Position numbers and translations under genes: made by a program. A DNA stretch of 64,000 bases from Ethanoligenens harbinense YUAN-3 (lineage in GTDB: Bacteria; Bacillota; Clostridia; Oscillospirales; Ethanoligenentaceae), in NCBI RefSeq assembly GCF_000178115.2, contig NC_014828.1, positions 457,501 through 521,500 on the forward strand. Direction: 5' to 3'. This document shows positions 8,701-15,377 of the stretch, piece by piece. Under the pieces are notes generated by a model, which saw only the letters and a list, made by a program, of their open reading frames with translations, was not told the origin of the DNA and ran no database searches. Position 1 is the first letter of the stretch; each line of letters opens with the position of its first letter.

Positions 8701-10422
8701 CTGATAAAACGCGTCCACATGAATGAGCCCTTTGCCTGCAAAGATGCCTTCGCCAAACAAGTCCTGATAGATGTCGCCCGCCGCATTGTCGTAGGCCGTC
8801 ACGCCGCCGCAGCCCGCCATCACGCGCGAAAATGCCGTATTGCCTGCCGATTCGAGGTCCACTCCGATGCGCGGCGCGAGGATGCCGTAGCCGCGCGTCA
8901 CCACGCCGCGTGCCGTGTCCACTTCCGGCGCGTTGAGCGGATGCATGGCGGCGGCCACCATATCGGCTGCGCTGTCCATGATCAGTCCGGTGTCTGCGTC
9001 CAGCGTGATGAGGTATTTCACTTGCCGCACGTGCGCGAGGTCGCCCTCCGCCGTGATGATGGAAGTTTTTTCTCCCTTGATGAAGCGCACCAGCTCCAGG
9101 ATGGCGCCGCGCTTGCGCTCCCAGCCCGCAAAATCGCCCTGGGTCTCGCAGAAGCGGCGGGCGCGCACAAACAGGCAGAAGTGCGGGCCGTATTTCCGGT
9201 TGAGCTTGGCGACAGCGCGTACGGCGGCGGTGACCACGGCTTTGTCCTCCGGGCGTTCGGGCAGGCGCGCTTCCCGCAGATCGGCCAAAATGCCGAACTG
9301 GATGCTGCCCCGCCCGTTCGCCATATAAAACTGCTCCAGTTTTTGCGCGAACGCCCCGACTTTCTGCGTGGAGGAGAGCAGAGTGGAAATGACCGCGAGC
9401 GTATCCGCTCCTTCGGGAATGACGCCATCGAGCTCAAAGCGCGGCATCTGTGTAACCGGCACGCCTTTCATAAAAACATAATCGAGCAGCGGGCGAAGCG
9501 TTTCCCACAGCGGCAGATAGAGCGGCAGGGCGGCCCACGGCGCGCCAAGCAGCAGCCCCAACGCCAGCCCCAACGCCAGCGGCGCGAGCCACAACGTGAG
9601 CAGATAGGCTTTGCCGCGCCGATGCCGGCGGGGACGGTCCAGTTCCTGCTCCAGAATATAATACCCCACATGGCGCGTGCGGGCAGAGGCGCCGTTTTGG
9701 GCGAGCGATACCGCCAGCTCGGCCGCCTGCCCTTCCGGCATGCCGCGTTTTCGGGCAATCTCGGCCAGGCGAGTGCGGTAGCAGGCGCGGGAACGCTCGT
9801 CCATTTTGGGGTAGACGCCCGCCGGGTCGGTGCTCAGGATGCGTTCGATGCGGCTGAGCTGCTCCACGATCTCCGAAAAATCGAAGGTGGTGAGGAAATG
9901 AAGCGTGCGCACCGCATCCGACACGGCCGTTTCGTCCGCTTCGGTTTGGGATACCCGCGTGCAGGCTTCGGCGGCGCGGTGGATGAGCGCCGCCCGCAGA
10001 AAAAGCGGAAAAGCCGCCAGTTCCACGCTTTCCAGTTCACGCGCCTGGTCCAGCGCAGACAGAAACGCCGTGATGGAGGCCGTATCAATCCGTCCGCCGG
10101 CCGCTTCGCAGAACCGCGCGGCATACCGGTGGATGAGTGGAAGGCCCGCCTCATCACAGGGCAGAGCCTCAGTTTCCCCCAGTGCACGGATGACAAGACG
10201 TCCCTCGCGCTCAAAAATGTAGTAATTGTCGAACAGCCATTCCGAGGCGCCCGCCACTGCCGCCCGCCCGTAGACCAGTTCCTTGTATGTCTCCCGGATG
10301 CGCGCCAGGTCGGCGTGCAGGCTTTTGCGCACCGCACTCGCTTTTGCCTGTTCATGCGGCGCGGCATATTCCGCTGCTTCTTTGGCCGCCCGCTCCATGG
10401 TCTGTCTGGTTGCTTCCTCCAT
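2797..10422 (-). CDS. Cyclic beta-1,2-glucan synthase (GT84 / cyclization domain / GH94)
   Basis: A giant 2,541-residue membrane protein of the NdvB/Cgs type. The N-terminal part carries membrane segments (about 270-305, 665-715, 790-825) around a GT84 domain with TLDADTG near residue 472 and the acceptor-site motif RWVRGDWQ near 622, expected to polymerise beta-1,2-glucan from UDP-glucose. The middle (from about 900, with MERLPKWHGHLYNWYDT) matches the glucoamylase-like cyclization domain. The C-terminal third is a GH94 phosphorylase-like domain with GAGDWNDGMN near 2229, which controls chain length. The start at 10422 is chosen because GGGGAGG lies 7 bases upstream; an in-frame ATG 30 bases earlier has no ribosome site. 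The family is best known from Rhizobiales and Brucella (about 2,800 residues) but occurs in Clostridia. No glucan exporter gene is adjacent. Confidence 0.93.
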   Translation of the reverse strand: MEEATRQTMERAAKEAAEYAAPHEQAKASAVRKSLHADLARIRETYKELVYGRAAVAGASEWLFDNYYIFEREGRLVIRALGETEALPCDEAGLPLIHRYAARFCEAAGGRIDTASITAFLSALDQARELESVELAAFPLFLRAALIHRAAEACTRVSQTEADETAVSDAVRTLHFLTTFDFSEIVEQLSRIERILSTDPAGVYPKMDERSRACYRTRLAEIARKRGMPEGQAAELAVSLAQNGASARTRHVGYYILEQELDRPRRHRRGKAYLLTLWLAPLALGLALGLLLGAPWAALPLYLPLWETLRPLLDYVFMKGVPVTQMPRFELDGVIPEGADTLAVISTLLSSTQKVGAFAQKLEQFYMANGRGSIQFGILADLREARLPERPEDKAVVTAAVRAVAKLNRKYGPHFCLFVRARRFCETQGDFAGWERKRGAILELVRFIKGEKTSIITAEGDLAHVRQVKYLITLDADTGLIMDSAADMVAAAMHPLNAPEVDTARGVVTRGYGILAPRIGVDLESAGNTAFSRVMAGCGGVTAYDNAAGDIYQDLFGEGIFAGKGLIHVDAFYQLAGGALPENRILSHDILEGCFLRAGFLSDVELTDGFPARPDAWFSRLHRWVRGDWQNIAFLGRRIPAADGGRRDSPLDGLSRFKLWDNLRRSLTPVLAFVCLISAAFSPLPLALFLVAAAVLSVAGAGLWNALLAVLAGGPSMLSRKYHCKVMPQAVNALAQGALGYLFLPVHAWTALDALCRALWRQHTGKDLLAWTTSAESETRARGGDGLRRFWPAMTAGLLFLFAALSPAAQIAGAFFIAAPLIAWFSGRPARPADDSLRPADKEILRSYTAAMWRYYEDFAGEDDHFLPPDNVQEAPVHAVAHRTSPTNIGLALLATLAARDFGLIDGETLFRRVDSTVSTMERLPKWHGHLYNWYDTRTLAPLHPAYVSTVDSGNLLCCLTALYEGLRDYAAEAPFAPLRVRIRQLMDNTDMAVLYNKRRKLFHIGYDIEKKERSNIYYDLLMSEARLASYYAVARRIVPKRHWGTLGRTLTRQNGYTGPVSWTGTMFEYLMPHLLLPVYEDSLSAETLRFVLYCQKRRVRSHGVPWGISESGFYAFDAALNYQYEAHGVQKLALKRGMDNDLVVSPYSTFLALPFDTANSLRNLERLEKLGLYGRCGFFEAVDFTAARTGGRGAIVKSYMAHHVGMSIVACANALFGGVMQERFLRNSSMRAAQDLLQEKIPSGAVVFHDVPRREIPDKPGRGQFVREEFEQVSPATPRAHTIANGEYTLVLTDCGVSFSLFRGIDLTKRSDDLLRRPAGVFALARVGKKTVCATAAPFYMRDRAVKHTAAFLPDGALYKAETGSWGLSMRVCLHGQAPCEARALELSNTGSRAVSADLLVYLEPLLAKTADEAAHPAFSRLFLRAAYREDTHVLLFARRPRGTELPAFLAVGFAELDTPFTFELDRTALLTRPDGIASLAGAFDAPFSRRTGAVPDAAAALRLRLNAPAHGKKSVTLLLAAANTDEEAEARLIEARREGFHAILRDAAGKNGSGIESRLAALILPQILFLAEDGDSERAEAKARNRMGQPGLWSLGISGDLPLILFPFHGASEQLDAYVRTHRALRLQGITCDLAITYREGGDYARPQADGIKAVLKTCGSDYLIGARGGVHLVNLSHHPEETGTLLRAVACHIARPSARPAFTPYAAAPLRAPKPSGGDAPAFPFYAGGFVGSDVLIPHGQETPPAPWCHILANQTFGTLVSDRALGCTWAVNAHENKLTPWLNDPVSDNRGELLLLRLGRHIYDLCANARVTFTRNEARYDCEVEELSISLQVHIPGNLMAKTLTVELANAGNRPVPYEIAYYTEPVCGAHLGTRRCLTVQQQNDAVLLCNPWATVSGVGVLAAQGKSALVTGRAAFLAGDWSGAGAHAPGSCAALVQHGTLEPGKRKALAFTLGWGAREQAALDIARMALQLTTPESNDMGGAETPAPEHHVPAAVFAEMEAAAPLAPAVLTGTAATDTDMATADPPLTPPASQAPAYRGQPPYTDDEIEVETPDEPLNRLMSVLRRQFLSARILGRTGFYQCGGAWGFRDQLQDCGAALLLDPRLVKAHIFRCAAHQFREGDVMHWWHQLPPCDGGARGVRTRISDDLLWLPLTVCDYLEKTGDSRVLATVIHYLDGPLLEQTESDRYFAPGRSDEQENVYGHCVRAIERASAFGAHGLPLFGAGDWNDGMNLVGAGGKGESVWLALFLAHVLDRFAPICRGMHDDARAETYTARAQALREAVDTHCWDGAWYLRGFYDDGAPLGGKTCDECKIDILPQAFAAIADMPDAGRRRQALDSMLEHLADGRLKLVKLFTPPFDHGMHNPGYIRSYPPGIRENGGQYTHGAVWAALGLLSDGRADDAWRILQWLNPVGRALDAGQARIYRLEPYAMAGDISSNLAIEGRGGWSLYTGAAGWYYRVVLEHLLGLHIRAKELTISPSLPSDWNGFSAHLRLRGSDISLRVKKGGAPGLTVNGDKVKAIPLDGRTHTVRLGI

Positions 10423-10573
10423 GTCGTCCTCCCCGTTAGGCTCAAAATTCATGGATATTTTTGCCCAAAGCGGCGCAAAGCATACATGGGGTGGCTTTCA
10501 GTCTGTGCGGCCACATTGTCTTTGCACAAAAAGGCGGACCGTGCCAACGGTTTACTTTCTTATTTTATTGTGC

Positions 10574-10579
10574 TAAACT
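10574..10579 (+). promoter_or_regulatory. Possible -10 element of the yerC operon
   Basis: TAAACT is preceded by TG at the extended -10 position; the matching -35 (TTACTT, 10551-10556, 17-base spacer) is weak. It lies about 43 bases before yerC in the divergent region shared with the glucan synthase gene. Confidence 0.4.
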
Positions 10580-10621
10580 GGTCACATTAGGCATTGACCC
10601 ACGCGCAAAAGGAGGATTCGC

Positions 10622-10912
10622 ATGAACAGCAAGATCCAGGACGACCATTTGGATTATTTGTTCAAGGCAATTCTGTCATTGAAAAACATAGAGGAATGCT
10701 ACAATTTTTTTGAAGACCTCTGCACGGTAGCCGAAATCAAGGCAATGGCACAGCGCCTGCATGTGGCCAAAATGCTGCGCGACCACCATATCTACAGCGA
10801 TATCGTGGCCACTACCGGCGCGAGCACCGCGACTATCAGCCGGGTCAACCGCTGCCTGCACTACGGCAGCGAGGGATATACCACCGTACTGGAAAGGCTT
10901 GAAAGCGAATGA
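10622..10912 (+). CDS. yerC: YerC/YecD-family TrpR-related DNA-binding protein
   Basis: A 96-residue protein with the TrpR-like helix-turn-helix fold of the YerC family: a helical N-terminus, TVAEIKAMAQRLHVAKML, then the recognition region TTGASTATISRVNRCLHYG. AAAGGAGG precedes the ATG by 7 bases. Length is typical for the family, which is widespread in Firmicutes; no ligand can be read from sequence. It is first in an operon with a methyltransferase (4-base ATGA overlap) and hslO. Confidence 0.92.
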   Translation: MNSKIQDDHLDYLFKAILSLKNIEECYNFFEDLCTVAEIKAMAQRLHVAKMLRDHHIYSDIVATTGASTATISRVNRCLHYGSEGYTTVLERLESE

Positions 10913-11655
10913 GCGCCTACGACGTGCTTGGACGGTATTACGATTTGCTAATGCAGGATATGGACTATGAGGCGCGGGCAGACTATCTGCTGTCGGTGCT
11001 GGAGCGGCACGGGGAAAAGCCCGGCACGGTGCTGGACCTCGCCTGCGGCACCGGCAGTTTGAGCGTGGAGCTGGCACGGCACGGCCGGGAGGTGGTGGGC
11101 GTGGATGCTTCCGAGCAAATGCTCGCGCAGGCGGCCGAAAAGGCGGCGGCGTTCCCGCAGGGGCAGATGCTGTTCCTGTTGCAGAAGATGGGTGAAATTG
11201 ATCTCTATGGCACGGTGAGCGCGGCCGTCTGCACGCTGGACGGTATCAACCACCTGCTCACGGAGCATGATGTGCGGAGGGCTTTTGAGCGGGTGGCGTT
11301 GTTTTTGGAGCCGGGCGGGCTGTTCGTTTTCGACGTGAACACGCCGTATAAGTTCCGACATGTGCTGGATGGCAACGCATTTGTCTACGATTATGACGAG
11401 ATTTACTGTGTGTGGCAGAACGCATTCGACGGGGAGAGCGGAATCTGCGAGTTCCTGCTCACCTTTTTCGAGCAGGAAAAGGGGCGGTACCGCAGGCAGG
11501 ACGAAGCGTTTGCCGAGCGTGCGTATGGGGACGCGGAGCTGCGCGGCTGGCTGCGGGATGCTGGGCTGGCGCCGCTGGCCCGCTATGCCGATCTCTCGTT
11601 TGATGCACCGGGTGAAACAGAAGAACGCGTGGTCTATGTGGCGCGAAAGGAGTGA
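10909..11655 (+). CDS. Class I SAM-dependent methyltransferase
   Basis: A 248-residue Rossmann methyltransferase. The SAM-binding glycine motif LDLACGTGSLSVELA sits near residues 41-55, followed by VVGVDASEQML for the ribose-binding acidic residue and FVFDVNTPYKFRHV after the central sheet. The start codon overlaps the yerC stop by 4 bases (ATGA), indicating translational coupling, and the stop is 5 bases before hslO. The arrangement YerC-methyltransferase-Hsp33 suggests a housekeeping or stress role. The substrate (small molecule, RNA or protein) cannot be decided from sequence. Confidence 0.88.
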   Translation: MSAYDVLGRYYDLLMQDMDYEARADYLLSVLERHGEKPGTVLDLACGTGSLSVELARHGREVVGVDASEQMLAQAAEKAAAFPQGQMLFLLQKMGEIDLYGTVSAAVCTLDGINHLLTEHDVRRAFERVALFLEPGGLFVFDVNTPYKFRHVLDGNAFVYDYDEIYCVWQNAFDGESGICEFLLTFFEQEKGRYRRQDEAFAERAYGDAELRGWLRDAGLAPLARYADLSFDAPGETEERVVYVARKE

Positions 11656-11660
11656 AACGG

Positions 11661-12539
11661 ATGGGCAGACTGATACGGGCGATCACGGGAGACGGTACCA
11701 TCGTGGCCTATGCGCTGGACGCCACCGATATGGTGCGGCAGGCCGAAACCATTCACAAAACGTCCGCGGTGGTCACGGCGGCGCTGGGGCGGCTGCTCAC
11801 GGCCGCCTCCATGATGGGCGTGATGCTCAAAGGCAAGGATGACAGCATTACCCTGCGCGTGAATGGTGACGGCCCGGCAGGCATGCTCATCGCGGTAGCC
11901 GACAGCCAGGGCAATGTCAAGGGCTATGTGGAAAACCCCGTGGTGGAGCTGCCGCTCAATGCGGAGGGCAAGCTGGATGTGGGCGGTGCGGTAGGGCGCA
12001 GGGGCACGCTGCAGGTGCTCAAGGACCTCAATCTGAAAGAGCCGTATGTGGGGCACACGTCCATCGTTTCGGGAGAGATTGCCGAGGATATCACGCAGTA
12101 TCTTGCCACCAGCGAGCAGGTGCCTTCGGTCTGTGCGTTGGGCGTGCTGGTCGATACCGACCTGAGCGTGCGCGTGGCGGGCGGCTATATCATCCAGCTC
12201 CTGCCGTTTGCCGATGAAGCCGCAGTGGGGCGCTTGGAACAGAACCTCAAGCGGGTGCCCGCCGTCACCGCCGCCATGGACGCGGGGCAGACACCGGAAG
12301 ATCTGGTCCGGCAGGTGCTGGATGGGTTTGAACTGGAAATTCTGGACGAGTGCAACGCGGACTATGTGTGCGAATGTTCGCGTGAGCGGGTGGAAAATGC
12401 GCTGCGCAGTATGGGCGCGACGGAGTTGCACGCCATGATCGAGGAACAGGGCGGTGCAGAGGTGCTCTGCCATTTCTGCGGGAAAACCTATCGGTTCGGT
12501 GCGGAGGAATTGGAAAATCTGATCCCACCGGCAAAGTAA
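11661..12539 (+). CDS. hslO: Hsp33 redox-regulated chaperone
   Basis: Hsp33 is a cytosolic holdase activated by oxidation of a zinc centre. The 292-residue protein opens with the family start GRLIRAITGDGTIVAYALDAT. Near the C-terminus it has the four zinc-binding cysteines, in VCECS and, about 30 residues later, CHFCGKTY. The ATG at 11661 has AAGGAG 8 bases upstream; a GTG at 11652 would add three residues but overlaps that ribosome site. It is the last gene of the yerC-methyltransferase-hslO operon. Confidence 0.96.
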   Translation: MGRLIRAITGDGTIVAYALDATDMVRQAETIHKTSAVVTAALGRLLTAASMMGVMLKGKDDSITLRVNGDGPAGMLIAVADSQGNVKGYVENPVVELPLNAEGKLDVGGAVGRRGTLQVLKDLNLKEPYVGHTSIVSGEIAEDITQYLATSEQVPSVCALGVLVDTDLSVRVAGGYIIQLLPFADEAAVGRLEQNLKRVPAVTAAMDAGQTPEDLVRQVLDGFELEILDECNADYVCECSRERVENALRSMGATELHAMIEEQGGAEVLCHFCGKTYRFGAEELENLIPPAK

Positions 12540-12591
12540 GCCATTGACGTACACCGGGCAGCGTGTTATCATAAATATAGAACCGCATATC

Positions 12592-12654
12592 GGGGAATGA
12601 AGTGCTCCCCGGGCGTTTGCCATAACTGCCAATACACAGGCTGATGACTTCTGT
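12592..12654 (+). promoter_or_regulatory. Fluoride riboswitch (crcB motif)
   Basis: The conserved crcB-motif architecture is present: stem GGGGAATGAAG..CTCCCC, then AACTGCC, then GGCTGATGACTTCTG. The loop segment ATGAAGT can pair with GACTTC as the pseudoknot. The next gene is a CLC-F type fluoride exporter, a classic target of this riboswitch. Fluoride binding should favour read-through past the overlapping terminator (12639-12688). Confidence 0.93.
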
Positions 12655-12688
12655 GATCGATGAGAATTACAGAGCTATCAGCCTTTTT
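12639..12688 (+). terminator. Expression-platform terminator of the fluoride riboswitch
   Basis: GGCTGAT (12639-12645), which is the 3' part of the aptamer, can pair with ATCAGCC (12677-12683), extended by CTGT/ACAG inside, and is followed by TTTTT. Aptamer and terminator therefore compete for the same bases, the usual transcriptional switch design. Confidence 0.88.
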
Positions 12689-12743
12689 GCGCGTATACCC
12701 CGGCATGCGGATACAGAGAAATGGGCAATTGGAGAGGATACAA

Positions 12744-14039
12744 ATGGTCAGTTGGAGGAACCGGATACTGCTGCTGCTTTTAACAGCGGCAACAGGCGTG
12801 GCGATGGGTTCGGTGTCGGCGTTGTTCCTGTGGCTGCTGGCGCTGGTGACCGGCATGCGTGAGCGGCAGCCGCTCTGGATCGCGCTGCTGCCAGTGGTGG
12901 GCGTGTTCACCGTGTTTCTGTACACACGTTTTGGCAAAAACGCACAGCGCGGCAACAACCTTATCATCGACAGCGTAAACGAGAATGAGCAGGTGCCGCT
13001 GCGGATGGGAATATTCACCTTTATCTGCACGGTACTGACACAGTTGGTCGGCGGTTCCGTTGGGCGCGAGGGCACGGCGGTGCAGGTCGGCGGTACCATT
13101 GCCAATGTGCTTGGCAGGGCTTTTCATCTGCATCATCCCTACCATCGCATCCTGGTGATGGCCGGCATCAGCGCGGGCTTCGGCTCGGTGTTCGGCATGC
13201 CGCTTGCGGGCGCGGTGTTTGGCATGGAGATGTGCTTTGTCGGGCATCTCGGCTATGAGGCGTTGCTGCCATGCTTTGTGGCGTCATTTACGGCCGATTC
13301 GGTCACGCGTGCGCTGGGCATCACGCATGAGACGTATGCCATCACGTCGGTGCCGGCGGTGGGCTGGTATTCGCTTCTGGTCGTGGTGATTGCGGCGATG
13401 ATCTTCGGCGTGGCAGGGCGGCTGTTTGCCGTGGCCATCCGCGCGCTCAAGCTTTTCTACGCCCGGAGGGTCAGCCATCCGATCCCGCGTGTGCTGCTCG
13501 GCAGCGCGGTTCTGTTGGTGGCCATGCTTGCCCTGCGGGCCGTTCCGTATGCGGGCTTGAGCACATGGATGATCGGCGCGGGATTTGCCGGCAAGGCGCA
13601 GTGGTATGACGGGCCGCTCAAGCTGTTGATGACCGTGCTCTCTTTGGGCGCGGGGTTCCAGGGCGGCGAGGTCACGCCGCTGTTCGATATCGGTGCAGGG
13701 CTTGGGGGCTGGCTCGGGCTGGTTGCGCGGCTCTCGCCGTCTTTGCTGGCGGCGCTTGGAATGATCTCGGTGTTTGGCTGCGCCGCCAATACGCCGCTGA
13801 CGACGCTCATCATGGGCTTTGAACTGTTTGGCAACCAATCGCTTCCCTTTGTGGTCATCGCGGTGTTTGTCAGCTATTATGTTTCGGGCAGGTCGGGCAT
13901 TTACGGTGCGCAGCGCGTTACAGCTGGCCGCCCGTTCTACCGTCCCGCGCATCCCGGCGAAACACTGGATGCTGCCGGAAACCGCAGCCTTACCGGCTAT
14001 CTGGTCACCCATATTATGGCCAGGTTCAAAAAACGATAG
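12744..14039 (+). CDS. CLC-F type fluoride/proton antiporter
   Basis: A 431-residue multi-helix CLC protein. It carries signatures of the fluoride-selective CLC-F branch: RGNNLIIDSV in place of the chloride-binding GSGIP motif, GGSVGREGTAVQ, and AGISAGFGSVFGMPLAGAVFG. CLC-F proteins expel toxic fluoride in exchange for protons. The ATG at 12744 is chosen because GGAGAGG lies 7 bases upstream and because earlier in-frame starts fall within the riboswitch terminator. It is a single-gene unit controlled by the fluoride riboswitch; a bidirectional terminator follows at 14228. The pairing of aptamer and transporter makes the assignment firm. Confidence 0.95.
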   Translation: MVSWRNRILLLLLTAATGVAMGSVSALFLWLLALVTGMRERQPLWIALLPVVGVFTVFLYTRFGKNAQRGNNLIIDSVNENEQVPLRMGIFTFICTVLTQLVGGSVGREGTAVQVGGTIANVLGRAFHLHHPYHRILVMAGISAGFGSVFGMPLAGAVFGMEMCFVGHLGYEALLPCFVASFTADSVTRALGITHETYAITSVPAVGWYSLLVVVIAAMIFGVAGRLFAVAIRALKLFYARRVSHPIPRVLLGSAVLLVAMLALRAVPYAGLSTWMIGAGFAGKAQWYDGPLKLLMTVLSLGAGFQGGEVTPLFDIGAGLGGWLGLVARLSPSLLAALGMISVFGCAANTPLTTLIMGFELFGNQSLPFVVIAVFVSYYVSGRSGIYGAQRVTAGRPFYRPAHPGETLDAAGNRSLTGYLVTHIMARFKKR

Positions 14040-14220
14040 GCGCCTTTACATAATAGCGTTTTTCCACTAAATGGACGACATCTTTGCGATACAGCTTCTG
14101 TTCGGCTGCGCTTTCAGCGGCGGCAAAGCCCGCTTTTCTCCTTATCCTTACAGGGCGAAAAATTTGCTTGCAAATTTTGTCATCTCTTCAATGGGAGAAC
14201 AGTATAAAAACCAATAAGCA
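14040..14220. other. Non-coding stretch, no gene seen
   Basis: Between the CLC-F stop and the bidirectional terminator there is no reading frame with a ribosome site or recognisable product. A short AT-rich inverted motif (AAATTTGC/GCAAATTT around 14160-14178) is the only structure noticed. Confidence 0.4.
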
Positions 14221-14221
14221 G

Positions 14222-14262
14222 ACAAAAACGAGCGGGCGCAGATGCGTCCGCTCGTTTTTTAT
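14222..14262. terminator. Bidirectional terminator
   Basis: The stem ACGAGCGG-CGCA (14228-14240) / TGCG-CCGCTCGT (14243-14255) is flanked by AAAAA on the left and TTTTTT on the right. It works for both the CLC-F gene (+) and the convergent phosphoesterase (-). Confidence 0.88.
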
Positions 14263-14283
14263 CTATACGACGGTGTGGCCAAA

Positions 14284-14964
14284 TCACTCGATGAGCAATG
14301 GGTCGAATTTCAACTGGTCGGCGGAGATCAACGTGTATCGGATGCCGCCGTGCAGACCCTCCAGCGCATAGCGTCTTGCGCGCCCGTGCAGATGGCCGTA
14401 ATAACAGCGCGTGATGCCATGCGCAGCCAGCACGTCGGTAATCTCGGCGCAGGTGAAATCCTTGTAAATGGGCGGATAGTGCAGAAACACCACCGGTTCC
14501 AGCCCCTGTTTTTCCGCTTCGCAGATGGAGGTGTGCAGCCGCCCGGCCTCGCGCAGCAGCACTTTTTTCTCGCCCTCGCTGTCGTAGAACCAGCCGCGTG
14601 TGCCGCACACGCAGCGCGCATCCACCGGGTATGCGGTGTTGTGTACGAACGACAGGCTGGCAAAGCCGTTTTGCGCCAGAAATGCGCGCATTTTGGCCAT
14701 GGTGGCCCACCAGTAGTCGTGGTTGCCTTTCATGAGCACTTTGCGGCCGGGCAGGCTTTCCAAAAACGCAAAATCCGATTTCGTCTCTTCCAGGGACATC
14801 GCCCATGAGATATCGCCGGGGACGACGACGGTGTCTTCCGGCCGAATACGCGCGCGCCAGTTTGCTTCCAGCCGTTCCACATAATCCTGCCAGCCTTCAA
14901 AGATATCCATCGGCTTTTTGGTGCCGAGCGAGAGATGCAGGTCGGCAATGGCGTATAAAGACAT
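14284..14964 (-). CDS. Calcineurin-like metallophosphoesterase
   Basis: A 226-residue cytosolic phosphoesterase with all metal-ligand motifs in order: DLHLS near residue 8, GDISW, GNHDYWW, HYPP and GHLHG. The ATG at 14964 gives MSLYAIADLHLSLG and has GGGGGA just upstream; the frame stays open a further 75 codons upstream but with no family similarity. It stands alone between two intergenic regions. The substrate is unknown; relatives are annotated as phosphohydrolases. Confidence 0.9.
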   Translation of the reverse strand: MSLYAIADLHLSLGTKKPMDIFEGWQDYVERLEANWRARIRPEDTVVVPGDISWAMSLEETKSDFAFLESLPGRKVLMKGNHDYWWATMAKMRAFLAQNGFASLSFVHNTAYPVDARCVCGTRGWFYDSEGEKKVLLREAGRLHTSICEAEKQGLEPVVFLHYPPIYKDFTCAEITDVLAAHGITRCYYGHLHGRARRYALEGLHGGIRYTLISADQLKFDPLLIE

Positions 14965-15115
14965 GACATCCCCCTTCGGTGGGCGCCGGCTCCTTTTCAA
15001 AACGGTAAAAATGCGCGCGGCCCCCCACGCTGCAAAAGTTCGGTGCAAAAGAAAAAACGGTTGTATTTGCGTGCAGGGCGGGCACAATAAATATGCGAAA
15101 GGTGGTGAATCAATC

Positions 15116-15283
15116 ATGGAACAGAGAAAAATTATTCCCGGTATCCATTGTGATGTTTCCAACTGTGTGTATAACGATAAACGGTCCAACTGCTATGCCA
15201 ACGAGATCGAGGTCGGTCCACATCAGGCTCAGAAAAAAGACGACACCATCTGTGCGACGTTTCGGCAGGGCGAACATCAATAA
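15116..15283 (+). CDS. DUF1540 small cysteine-rich protein
   Basis: A 55-residue protein with the DUF1540 pattern: IHCDVSNCVYN, then NCYANEIEVG and a terminal DTICATF. The four cysteines probably bind a metal. GGTGG lies 8 bases upstream of the ATG. DUF1540 proteins are common in spore-forming Clostridia and Bacilli, and their function is not established. It is monocistronic. Confidence 0.9.
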   Translation: MEQRKIIPGIHCDVSNCVYNDKRSNCYANEIEVGPHQAQKKDDTICATFRQGEHQ

Positions 15284-15377
15284 CATCAAGCCGTAGTTTT
15301 GCCGCGGGGGGTATCCCTGCGGTTACATAGCGATGCAGTACCACGCAAAAAGGACGACGGCTTGTATGCGAAAATGG

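Noticed and set aside
7777-10590. A 937-codon open frame on + opposite the glucan synthase gene
   Set aside because: It is antisense to a gene with clear GT84/GH94 motifs, is rich in Arg, Gly, Ala and His as expected from high-GC antisense frames, and has no ribosome site or recognisable domain. The frame at 6172-7746 is the same artefact.
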